Positions 1 to 10,759 of a DNA stretch of 64,000 nt are shown piece by piece (position 1 is the stretch's first letter; every line of letters begins with the position of its first letter). The notes beneath the pieces are model-generated. The model searched no databases and had not been told where the DNA came from. It saw only the letters and a program-made list of their open reading frames with translations. The position numbers and the translations under genes are program-made. The DNA comes from Struthio camelus (Eukaryota > Chordata > Aves > Struthioniformes > Struthionidae), in the NCBI RefSeq assembly GCF_040807025.1, contig NC_090952.1:6340001-6404000 (forward strand). Direction: 5' to 3'.

Positions 1-1966
1 GGCTAATCTGAGTGCGGTTCCACTTCCCCATCTTTTGCAGAAGAGAAAGTAGGTGACCTCACTGGTTTCAGAGGGACCGCGGAGTATGATGCTGCCCAGC
101 GTCTTTAAAGAAGCAACGATGATACTAATGAAACAGTATTAAATCTCTTAGTAGCTTTGGTATATTTTGTGGCTCCCACTTTCTAGATCAGATTTTCCTC
201 CCGATGTGTATGAAAAATTAATATCTTCTTGGTGTTGTCTTTCTCCTGAAAAGCTGTCTGGCCTTCACGCACAGAGAAGTCTGTCTGCAGGCGGCCTGGG
301 GCTGACTTAAAAGCATACTGAGAAGCAACTAGGACTCTGTCCTGGCCCCCTGGTAAGGAACTGAGTCTGACCTCTGTGGGTGTCGCACGTGGTAACAGGC
401 GAAGAGATTTTTTTTTTTTTGGTAGCTTTGTGTGAAAAATTTGCTGTCCGTTTGCTGATGGAATCATTTAAAAATGCTCTTTTATCCAGTTCCTTTGAAC
501 TATAAATTCAGTAGCAAGTCAAGATTTCTTCCCCCCCCCCCCCCCCCAGCATGAGGACAACTCCAGTGAGGTGGGAGAACGCTCTAGGGAAGCAGGAGAT
601 TTCAGGCATAAAATTTGCTTCATGTTTATACATAAGTTGAGAACTGGTGCTTTAATACACCTGTGCTGTAATGATCAAATTCTACAATTAAATCAACATT
701 AGCAAAGCAGATACAAATGAGGTGATACCTAGTTAATTTGCTCTTATAAAGAGTCTTTACAAAATGCTTGAGGATGCCATTTTGACTGTTAAATTTATGT
801 TAACAGTCAAAATCTGAGCCCAGCAAAACAACGCAGGTTATCTTAGTAGATTCACATACAAGGGTTTGGAGTTGTTTAGTACTCCTTAAGGGAGGTGGGG
901 GGGGGGGGGAGAAGAGAGTCGTAGGGATGTGACTTACAGAAGGATATAGAGAAAGTCGGGGGCCACTCTGAAAGAACTGACGTTTCCCGAGTCTGTTTAG
1001 CATGGAACATTCAGCCTTGAATCCAAACCTGAAAAGCCCAAAACTATCTATTGCCCATGAAGAGGGAGCTAAGACCAAGAAAACTAGGAATGGGCCCAAG
1101 AGCAGTAGATGATAACGGGTCCTTCGCCAATGCTATCCCATAGCACTGTGGATCTGAAAAGTGTGTATTTCTTTTCTGTGTCTTAAGGCAAAAACGTGCC
1201 TGACAGGTGGGTATTCTTAATCCTCAGATGTTTCAAAGTCTCTTTTTCTTTTTGCTATTTTTAAATATTCTTAATGTTAGCAGTGCAATTATTCATTTAC
1301 CTAAATTAGACTTTCCTTGCATTTAATTGCATCATTAGTATTAACACTGAATGGAATTGATAAAGCTGTAATTTACATTTCAGGGAAACTTATTGTGTAT
1401 TTGACAGCACCTTTGCTGAGGGTGATTTAAACTTCCTTCCCTATTGAAGTTAAGTTAACATTGAGGGGGCAGATTCCATCTGGAGTCATTGTAGGAGTAG
1501 TGCTAAAGCCTTATGTTTTTAACAGCTGCTAGTTTTTATTAGCTCCTGAGCATACCTTACATTAAGTAAAAATACTGATCAGCAAACTTAATTGGAGCTA
1601 CATACTGAAAATTGCTATTTTATAAAGTCACATCTGCTGTTCTAAATTGAGATGGGAAAAGGGAACAGTTAACCTACTTTCTTGTTGAGATTCAGGTTCA
1701 TATGTGCAGAAAATATCTTAAAATGGTTCTTGATCCATTTTACTTCCGCACTAGTGTGGTCTTTGTTGCAGCAGAGCAATAATGTTTTGCATCTTCGTAG
1801 TAATGTAACTGTTAACTCTGTTTCATTCAGTTCGGTTACCCAGGAGTTAAAGATGCAGGTGATAATCCACTAGGGAAGTGCTGTTTGGTGTTAAGGCTTC
1901 ATACGTGTATATAAAATGGGCAGACTTACTCAATGTTGAAGGCAGACTGCAAATTCTTGAGTTAAT

Positions 1967-2001
<35 letters not shown>

Positions 2002-2511
2002 CCCAATCCAGACTAGCAACAGAGTGCATATATTTTAATCTCTTTACACAGGCAAGTGCATCAGATGCTTTCGCTTTACTCACTATAGCACAATAACAGC
2101 ACTGAACCTTCTGCAAAGTTACTACTGACAGGAGAAATGCGGTTGGTCCTTTGTGGGGTCTGGACAGATCAGTTAACATGGAACTGCTGCAAATTGTTTT
2201 CCTTGTGAGGTCATACCATTAAATAAAGCAAAACTTTACCCTGAATGATGTTGCTTTAAAAATTGGATCATAGGCAGAAGATTGGACTAGAATTTCTCTC
2301 AAATGCAATCCGTTTCCAAATTCAGGTGTTCTGCTGTAACTTATGTTTTTGTCTGGGGGCATGGGGGCTGGGGGCAAAAACGTAGAGTACTGTTACGAAC
2401 AGTAAAAATCCTGTGAGGTCAAATTAGAGCCTCATTTTCCATGTCTCCATTGCAGTGGTTTAGGGGAAAGTGAATGCTATTTACTAAATCTTGTTTCTCT
2501 TTTTTGCTCAG
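1..2511. other. Upstream non-coding DNA, no gene recognised
   Basis: No reading frame here resembles a known protein. The stretch contains a C17 run (531-547), a G13 run (897-909), an A26 run (1974-1999), a perfect hairpin (779-813), and an AT-rich block at about 1230-1660 rich in TAAT/ATTA cores. In the human arrangement the next gene upstream of ASB12 is MTMR8, but I could not identify any MTMR8 exon. Homopolymer lengths may be unreliable in assembly. Confidence 0.6.
779..813. repeat. Perfect 14-bp inverted repeat (hairpin)
   Basis: Arms ATTTTGACTGTTAA (779-792) and TTAACAGTCAAAAT (800-813) are exact reverse complements separated by a 7-nt loop (793-799). The flanking bases do not pair. 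There is no U-rich tail or gene end next to it, so its role is unknown. Confidence 0.9.
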
Positions 2512-2559
2512 CAAAGAATAGATCCCGGAGCCTATTCACCCATGGGAGAAGAAGCCAGT
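2512..2559 (+). other. Candidate small exon upstream of ASB12
   Basis: A strong acceptor (pyrimidine-rich tract ending ttttttgctcag, 2511) and a consensus donor GTGAGT (2560-2565) enclose 48 nt. The frame starting at 2512 is open for all 16 codons. An ATG at 2542 would not be in frame with the ASB12 start if spliced to the acceptor at 7880, so it would act as a short upstream ORF. It could be an ASB12 5' UTR exon, an exon of the upstream gene, or chance. There is no transcript evidence. Confidence 0.25.
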
Positions 2560-5500
2560 GTGAGTGGGAATTGATAAAAATATATATAAAAAACCCACTT
2601 GCAAAAAAAGCCCTAGTTAGTAAGCAGTTGACTGAGTGGATCTCTGCAATTAGAGGATGCTGCTCTCAGATATTGACTTTGCAGGCTAGTACTGCAGAAA
2701 TGAGGCAGGGTTACGAACCAGGACTAAGGCTGACTAGATTCTCCAAAATCAGAGTATCTTGCAAGCGTTCTACGGCTTTTATACAGCATCTGAGGACAGT
2801 CCCCGTCACTGGTGAGGCACTTGGAGGGAGTTAAACAATACTGATACTTGGGCCAGTCCAAAGATCCTTACTTGTGGGATAAACGGTTTGTGATCTCGGG
2901 GCAAGGCTGTTTTTTGGATGGCCGGACTCTTAAGTTGTTAGGGTGTTACTGCCTCCAGAAATCTCTGGAATTAAAACCAGTGCCTGTAAAATAAAAGTAG
3001 AGAGATCCCCACGTGCTCCCCTCAGTAACTTTTCCCGAGCATTGACAGCCTGCAACACATTTAATAGAGACTACTGAGACAAATAATCAGATTTTTGTGA
3101 GCTATCAGTGTTAGGCAGATAAACCCGCGTAACAGAGCTGTAACGTGCTGAGCTTGGGTCTTGTGTTTTAGGCCCTTAGTGAGCTGCTTCTTGCCTCAGT
3201 TTATAGCTGCTGGCTCCACTGCATCCTTGGCTCTGAAAAGAAAGGGATGCCTGGAAGGCTGGAAAAGCAGAGAGCAGCAATTTTAATGCATCCGAACTTC
3301 TGCAGCTCCTATGCAGCGGAAATTCTTTGAGGAATTACAGAAACCAGTCGTTCCTTGCTTCCTCCTTCAGTTCACTGAGCTCATCTGATTCTGCAGTGGT
3401 TTTAATTACGCGTTTCTTTGTTAATACATCCATGAAACTGTAAAATGCCCAAGATTTGCATGGTCCTGGGAGCTGTTACTGTGCAGCCTATGTGAGGCTA
3501 GCCAGAGCGAGGGCTGGTCGGCGTGTGTTCGTGCCCTCTCGTGGGTAAAATCTGCAGCACATTGCTGCTGGGGACTGTTTGTGTCTGTAGTCGCTTCGAA
3601 GGGAAGTCATAAGAAGGGCTGCCAGGAGTAGGAAGATGCAAGTGCCAGAGAACTGTGAGCAGATATTTTGATTGGCACGGGTGCAAATTTGGAGTTCAAA
3701 GCGGCCCTGGATTTGTTAATGTTTTGCAGTGATTTAGAGTTCAAAGGGGGAAGGAGTCAGAAGTCTCCCCATTCAATAATTCCTCACAGCAGACTTTGAG
3801 GGCTGTTAGTAAATTCTTAATCTGTGTGAAATGATTTATTTGGCACTGCTTAGCACTTAACTTTGAAATCAGACCGCTTTGCGGTGTTAAATCAGAAAGC
3901 TTATTACCTCTTTACAGCTGCGTTAAGAGCTGTAATCTCTTATAATGAAAGCAACTTTGTTGGACAGGATTTACCTTCCAAAGAAACTTCTTGATTGGCA
4001 TTAAATATACTTCTGCCCTTTCATTCTTTACCGAGTAATGGAAAGTTGATAAAGGAATGATTTTGCCTGGAAAAAGATACCGGGTTAGCTAACTTGCTTT
4101 GGGTGATCCCACTTGCTCTTTGAATTCTTACAGACCATGAAGGCTTTTCCTGACTTCAGACCTCCCTGCTATTTGAAGCATGAGGAAGCTTAAATGGGTC
4201 AGACTTACCGGTCGACTCTCCTTAGACTTCAGTTTGGCATTTATCTGAACCTACTGATTTAAATATTCCAATGAGATGCTACTTAACACACTTGGTTGTT
4301 AAGGGACCATGAAGAGCATTTCAGTTGCTTCTTTCCAGTTGAGGGTAGATTTATTCAGTAAGCAATTGTACTTTTTTTTCTTCATTAGTATTGGGATTAT
4401 CCCTGTTACTTCCTGAAGAGCTTCTATTGTTTTTAAGATTTCTTTTCTTGGTAACAGAGCAATAATAAAAGAATATGCAGTTTATCCTTAAATTTCCCAT
4501 TCAAAGGGTTTCTTTTCACAGCTTTAGCTTCCCTTACAGCTTTTCTACCTTTCATATTTTCTAACGTGTTGAATTGATTTTGTTATCTGTATCCTCCTTT
4601 TCCCTTTAAGATGTGCTGTCTTTTTAATTGCTGATTTTATTTCACCATTTTGTGGAACGGGCTTCCAGCCGGGGCGCTCTCTTCTGACTTTGGAATCCCA
4701 GCTGTGGTTGCAGCTTCTTGTATTTAATAAATCCCTAACTCACAGGTTTTGCTCAAATGTTTATCCAGGTATGTCCTTCGCAATAATTTCATTCGTAGTC
4801 TTGGCTTTGGAAAATGGACCTTTTCAAAGTAACAACCTCCTACTTTAGAGTGATTTTGGAGAGAGTGCAAGTAAACCAAAAGTCTGAAACCTATTAATAT
4901 TTAGCAATTTTGTGCTCGTCACACTTTTCGCAGTGCACTGCAAGCTCCCTGGACCGAGTAGGCGGTGGTGGGGACTTTAAAAAATGTTTTAGAGTCCCCC
5001 GATTTTAGTCCTTGCAGTCGTGGAGATTCTTCTGCGGGGTAACTTGGTTCCTTCCTTGTTATCTAGTACCACTGATAATGCCACTTCAAACTGTCAGGCT
5101 ATTCCTTCTCCACTGCCAAAAAGTTTGGAAGAGGTTTACAGGGAACTGGGTAAAATACAGTTACACTTACCAGCTGACAGCTTTTGATAAGACAGCCCAA
5201 ATACTGCTTCCCGCTTCTTTTGTTCACCCCTGTAAGGATTTATGCCTTCTTATATGCTGCTTAAATTTGTAAAGCCAAAGAAATGGTTTGTTCCAGCATA
5301 AGAAACAGGTCAGACTTGCACCCAGGAGTTGTCTTGAGAAATTTGGACAGTCTTCAGCGGCTTTGGTCCTTCTGTGCCTTAATAAACAAAGCTTGGGCTT
5401 TGTTCTTACTGCTCTTACTGCTCTGAAAGTTGAAAAGGAGTCGAGAGAGGGATTAACAGAGAATCCATTTGGATGCTTGGCAATAACCGAGGAAGAATAT

Positions 5501-7880
5501 AACAGCCCTAAAAGCTGCCATCGGTGCGGTAGATGTTTCAGCCGGGACCTGGCAAGGGCCTGACTGGTGGCCCAGGTTATAGCAGAGCCTCCAAATGAGC
5601 CGAGCTGTGCGAGTTGAGCAAGAAAACGGTGAAGCAAATGAGCAGACCACGTCTGCTCGGAGCTTACGCCCTGCTCGAACGGCCTCGGGCACCTGTCCGG
5701 ATTTCCCTCCCCCTCTCTGCCCCTCGCTATATTTACCCTTCCAAATGGGAACTTTCCAAGAATGGAAGTAGTAAGATAAAACGCCTGAGGGGGCTAAAAT
5801 TAGCCCGAGAGCCTTGGCCCGTCTGCCTGTGGTGGCATTTCAGCCGCGAGCTTGACAGCCTGCTTTGTTCCCGTTCGGCGGAGTGGGCGTCCATCCCCGA
5901 CGCAGGAAGATCCTCGCTCTCCTTTTTCATTTAAAGCAAGAGAATTAAGCATGGGACAGCAGCCTCCTTCCCAGCCTTAGGTGAGCGTCATCTACCTCAC
6001 AGAGGTAAGGCAGCAGCATAATGATACCTAGACAACTTGGGGCAATTGCAGGTAACTTGGTAACCAATGCTTTAAAAGTGTGAGTATATTTTTCTGTCGC
6101 TCTTATGTCACCTGTAGCCGCTCTAGTGGATTCTCAGATGTGCAGGCAGCTTCCTTTAGCTCTGGAGGTGACACCTCACTTCTTGACTCTTTCTGCTCAA
6201 TGAGCATCTGTAGGCTCCTCACACCAGTGTTCACACTGTCAAAGTAACGTCCCTTTGGAGACGTTGATTTCTGGTTTTTTGGAAACGTTACAGCTGTTCG
6301 TTACTTTTCAGGCCGATTTCCATTGGGAATATATATAACTGTGGACTCTTTTTGAACTGATTTTTGAACAGTTCCCTCCCCCCTCAGCCCCCAACACAAA
6401 GTCACGTAGCCGGGAGGGTTTCAAAGCTCCAGGGCTTGCTATTAGTGTATCTCCTGAATAATGTGCTAATGTACGATTTCACATATTTATAATATAAGTT
6501 GATTGGGTTAGCTTAACAGGTTGAAGTGCAGTGGGGCTTTGCCTTCCCAAGTTGACATCGAGTTTGATCTGCTTAATCAAAAAGTTTAGTTACCGAGATG
6601 ACCTTGCATGGGAGACCCTTCTTAGCAGCGCATCGTGCAGTCAAAGGCTGATGTGGGACGTGTCTCCCGTGGCTCTGTCTCGTTAACGTTAGGGGCATGT
6701 TTGCAGAAAGAGGCTAATTGCTTCGTGCTGCTGCTTTCTATGCTGAAACCAGGGCAGAATCTGAGGAGGCGTCTGCGAGCCGTGAAGGAGATAGAGCTCC
6801 GCAGCGATCACCTCTTGTGGAGGAAATTTGAGCTGTAACGGGGAGGGAAGGCAGCAAGAATCCCTGTGTAGCCAGCACACGATCTCCTCCTCTTCCTCCC
6901 CATGTCCAGTGCACCCGCAGCAAGAAATGTCACTCTTCCAGCCTCGCTCTTGGGGCTGGAGGAGGCAGGAGAAAGGAGAGAGAGTTTGCTGCTGTTAAAT
7001 TCGAACGTCTGCATAGTTTCAGAAAGTTTTATGCTAAAAATTCGTGATGTGAAAGGCTAGGCTTACTCTAGCTTCAGCTTTCGTTTTGAAATCAAATCCA
7101 AACTGGTCCCTTTAAAAATGGCAGGGCATAGAAGTTATCAGGCGCTTGTTCCTGCCTGCTCTGGAGTAAAAGTTAGCAACACAATCTGCTCCTAAGTCGT
7201 CTTCAGAATTTTCTGTAGCTTCCAAAATATTTGTTAATGTGATGTAATTGGTCAGGCTTTTGCAGAAGTGTTGGCCAGTGCAGAACAGAGCTGATATTGC
7301 TATTTTCAGACATGCGCTTCACTTAACAGCTCTCATGAGGAACGGCTGGACTGGCTGATTTCTGAGGGTTTTGAGAAAACCGGTGGCCTCATTTACCAGT
7401 TGAGCACAGAATCTTTTCAGAAGTCTAGTTTAAAGGAGCCGTGGCGACACACAGGCCTATCCTGGACTCAGGGTTCGAGTATCCCACAATTCATTCCCTA
7501 CCCTTTGCCACCCCTGGGGGCAGTAGCATAGCATTAAAGCCTTAACAATAAAAACAAAGACAGTAAGTTGGTGAGCTCACCCATGCAGCATATGAACTTC
7601 AACACCAAATTCAAACGTATCAGCTCGTGTTTGTTCTTCATTGCAACGTTTTTGAGAGAGGCGGCCCCCGTGCATGCTAGAGCAATCTCCTTGGTCTTTG
7701 TCTTAAAGCTTCCCGAGTGTGGATTTCCTCTCCTGTGGTGGCAGGGAGGTATCTGTGTCAGACATACCGTAATCGAATGTCGTCTGTGTATTTTGAGAAT
7801 CTCCCTTAAACTGTAAAAAAGGTGACGGAGCTGGTGTCGGAGAACGCAGGTTCTAATCCTCTTTTCTTGTCATTCCATAG
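2560..7880. other. Non-coding DNA between candidate exon and ASB12
   Basis: No protein-coding exon was recognised. The region has AT-rich non-coding sequence (about 3800-4620) and a moderately GC-rich patch at about 5640-5990 followed by donor-like sites (gtgagc after 5980, gtaagg after 6004), which could mark an alternative 5' exon. The start of the ASB12 exon is set by the acceptor tcattccatag ending at 7880. Just before it, around 7848, the sequence GGTTCTAATCCT resembles a tRNA-type box B and may be a MIR SINE fragment. Confidence 0.5.
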
Positions 7881-7902
7881 ATCTCGTGCTTTACAGTTTA
7901 CA

Positions 7903-9895
7903 ATGAAAGTGGTACTTAGGAGACAGACCAAAAAAATGAGCCTAATGGATATAACTAAAATTTTCTCCATGCTCCAGCCCAGAGAAGATGAAGAGGATAA
8001 TGGAGAAAGCCAGGAGCTGAACCAAGCAGTATCTGAGGATGACTATCAAACTCTTGATAAACTCTTGCGCCAAGACAGATACAAAAGATTTATCAACAGC
8101 AGAAGTGGCTGGGGCGTACCCAGCACTCCCCTCCGCCTTGCCGCATCCAAGGGCCACATAAGGAGTTTAGAGGTCCTCTTGGCCCACGGAGCGGACGTGG
8201 ACAGTCTAGATGTGAAAGCGCAAACGCCGCTGTTCACTGCCGTGAGCAACGGTCACCTGGAGTGTGTTAAAGCGCTCCTCGACGCGGGGGCCTGTCCTTC
8301 CGGCAGTATCTACAACAACTGCTCTCCACTGCTCACCGCTGCTCGAGACGGAGACATCTGCATCCTGCAAGAGCTCCTGGACCATGGTGCGGACACCAAC
8401 GTCAAGGCGCGGGTGCCCGAGTGGGCTGCCAATTCTGCAGCTTGCTCTGGCCCGCTGTACCTCGCTGCGGTTTACGGGCACCTGGAGTGCTTCAAGATGC
8501 TTCTGCTTTACGGAGCCGACCCCAATTACAACTGCACAGACGAGAAGATGATTGCACGGATCAAGCAGCCCAAGACCCTGCTCGAAATCTGCCTGAGACA
8601 CGGCTGCGGGAGCGAATTCATCAAGCTGCTCATTGACTTTGGAGCCAACGTGTACCTGCCAAACGTCGCGGGAGAAAAGCTTGTGCCCAGCAGCGAAGGC
8701 CTGGAGCTGCTGCTGAGGGAGAGAGGTAACGTGCGCGTGTGGCCGGAGGGCTGGGAATTAGCACCGTCTTCGCCTCTGTGACTGCTTGGGTGAAATTTGG
8801 TTCGGGTTGCCCCTCCTTTTACCTCTGCCTCCCAACAGTGAGAGGGAGATTGGTCTGAGTAAGGCTTCCTTACAAGGCTGAACTCCTTTGCGTATACGAG
8901 TCTCCCTCTCCGGGTTTAATCTCTTGAATACTATCACTGTTACTTTGAACTTTCTCCCTCTCCCACAATAATTGCTGTCCTCAGGATAAATAAATAATAA
9001 AAAAAGGCTCCAATACTGAACACATTAAGAAAAGGATGTAGCAAGGTCACAGGGAATAGGTTCACCACTGGTCGTTAAGTCTCTTAGCCTGAGCACAGCC
9101 TCTAGGTTAGGAAAGTTCTGCAAAAAATTGCTGGAAGTTGGAAGACAATATCACAGAAGAGACTGTTTCTAATACCCACTAAATATCCTAAGTGTCTGCT
9201 TACTAACCATTGGCTGCAACTGGAGACCGGCTACCTTACTATGGATCTTTGATGTGACTCAGTGCAGCCACTACTTATTTACGTTGTTGTCCTTGTGGGA
9301 CTCATCTCAGGGGCTGCTTTTCATGAATATCTAGATGTTTATAAAGATGATGTTGTGAGTATCACTTCTGCAATTGGCGCTGGTATAGACTCTGCGGGTT
9401 TTTCCATATCAGAACCCAGTATTTTCACTTAATATGAATCTACTGTGTTAAATATTATTTTTCAACAAGACTCTTCTCCATTCCTTTCCTTTCTGGTGCT
9501 GCTGCCTCTCTTGCACTGCCTAAGTCCAGAAAAACTGCACTTAGTTTAGCACAGTGTTGGAAGATTTCATTTACATATGCCCAGCTCCCCTGGAATATAT
9601 GCTGCTGAGCTTGGGGCTGAACGTGTAGAGCAATCGGCCGCAGCGCCCAACCTCTCCCACACCTCCTCAAGGTTCAGTGGGAAACTGAACTGAAAGTCTG
9701 CAGTGATTTCTATCCTTTTTTTTTTTTTTTTTTTTTCCTCCCCCTCCCTCTCCTTACACAGCTCATCCCAAATCCCTGATGTCTCAGTCCCGGCTGGCAG
9801 TGAGAAGCCTTCTGAAGCTGGCTGGCCACGCGCAAGCCGTCGGCGAGCTGGAGATCCCACCCGTCCTGCGGAGCTACCTCAGACACCAGCCCTAG
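7903..9895 (+). CDS. ASB12: Ankyrin repeat and SOCS box protein 12 (two exons)
   Basis: The coding sequence is join(7903-8725, 9762-9895), 318 residues from the first ATG. ASB proteins are substrate receptors of Cullin-5/Elongin B-C/RBX2 ubiquitin ligases; the ASB12 substrate is not established. Five ankyrin-type repeats lie at about residues 75-104, 108-137, 141-170, 184-213 and 225-254, with TPLxxA and LLxxGAD motifs. The C-terminal SOCS box (about 271-318) is in exon 2. The protein matches human ASB12 closely, including the conserved runs INSRSGWGVP and LDVKAQTPLFTAVS. Human ASB12 begins at a Met corresponding to residue 12 here (7936), which gives 307 residues against 309 in human; the ATG at 7903 is in frame, has A at -3, and would add 11 residues (MKVVLRRQTKK). 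The 5' exon boundary is at 7881. The donor is gag|gtaacg at 8725/8726, and a G plus CT codon joins the exons as Ala275. Confidence 0.93.
8726..9761 (+). other. ASB12: ASB12 intron
   Basis: This phase-1 intron of 1036 bp runs from GT (8726) to AG (9761). It ends with a T-rich tract (about 9715-9736) followed by a pyrimidine tract and cttacacag. The open frame of exon 1 continues for 18 codons into the intron, to a TGA at 8781. That is read-through and not the real C terminus, since the intron-coded residues do not resemble a SOCS box. Confidence 0.9.
9762..9895 (+). CDS. ASB12: ASB12 exon 2 encoding the SOCS box
   Basis: Read in the frame left by exon 1, this exon encodes 43 residues then TAG. 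It includes PKSLMSQSRLAVRSLL (BC-box region) and LEIPPVLRSYLRHQP (Cul5-box region), which align with the human ASB12 C terminus (SLLSQVRLVVRRAL and LDIPPMLISYLKHQL). The BC-box Cys position is Ser284 here and Val in human ASB12, so the canonical Cys is absent in both. The Cul5 box reads IPP instead of LPxP. The rest of the exon is 3' UTR. Confidence 0.92.
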
Positions 9896-10731
9896 GGGGA
9901 AGCCCGCGCCGCAGCTCGAGCTCCCACGCAACCGCATCGAGCACCTGAATTAAAAGCTGCTCTGAAGTCACAAGCACAGCGCAAAACAGCCCTGATTTGA
10001 TCAGCGGTTACAAAGTGGTTGTGGCTTAAGAAGTATCTCCAAAAGGGGCGGCCTGTGTGAAAAGGAAGTGAGCAGAGGGCAGGAGGGTGAAAGCAAATGG
10101 AAGAGACCTCAGCTCCTGCTCTGCACCAAAAGTGTTGGCGTGATGGTAGGACAGGATCTGATTTAACTAGTGTTTGGCTGTAAACCCTCTTCACTGAAGA
10201 ACTTTACACCTGTAGTAGTTACTAATTGTTTGGAGAAGGGACTGAGAAAAGGCCTGATGGCCAGGGCTTGAGGAGAAAAGGCTGGTTTTACCTCCTCCCT
10301 TCTTGGGGAAAACCAGAGAGCAAGGAGGTAAAACTGGGCTTCATACCTGCACATTTTTCCCTGCTGTGTGTGTGGCCTTAGCTGCATGTAAGGCTCATTT
10401 CAGGAAGGCTTTGGAAGTGCTTCCTCTGTTTTTGAGCCTGGTGAGCAGAGCCTGTGGCCAGATCGGGCTGGTTTGGTGGTGGAGGGCAGAGGAGCAGTGT
10501 GCCCTGTTGAGAGCTCGCCTCTTATAAACCCCCACACTGGTGGTGGATTTCCATCCCTGTGGCCTGTGTCCTCTCTGCTGACAAAAAGGAGGTTGTCTTT
10601 GGCTGCATTTTTAAACATAATTTTTTTCCGCTCGCAAGTATTTTTTGTTGTTGCAAAGGAGGAGAGGGTCCTTTCTCAGCTGAGTGCCTCTGATTGTGCA
10701 GGGTTTTTCTTAAATGTATGCTACTGTTGTT

Positions 10732-10737
10732 ATTAAA
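10732..10737 (+). terminator. ASB12: Candidate ASB12 polyadenylation signal (ATTAAA)
   Basis: This ATTAAA variant lies about 840 nt after the ASB12 stop and is followed by GT-rich sequence (ttgtgacctgtttgg). It is the best-placed candidate I see and would give a short 3' UTR. Confidence 0.35.
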
Positions 10738-10759
10738 CTATTGTGACCTGTTTGGTAAA

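Noticed and set aside
1390-1410. TGTGTATTTGACA, similar to part of miR-223, a gene of the same human X arm
   Set aside because: Only a short match, without the paired arm needed for the precursor hairpin; miR-223 lies elsewhere in the region in human.
7441-7500. GGGTTCGAGTATCCCA, a T-arm-like string suggesting a tRNA
   Set aside because: No acceptor, D or anticodon arms can be found at the right distances; at most a SINE fragment.
7822-8781. ASB12 as a single 319-residue frame starting at GTG 7822
   Set aside because: It starts before the splice acceptor at 7880 and ends inside the intron. The two-exon model matches the human protein at both ends.
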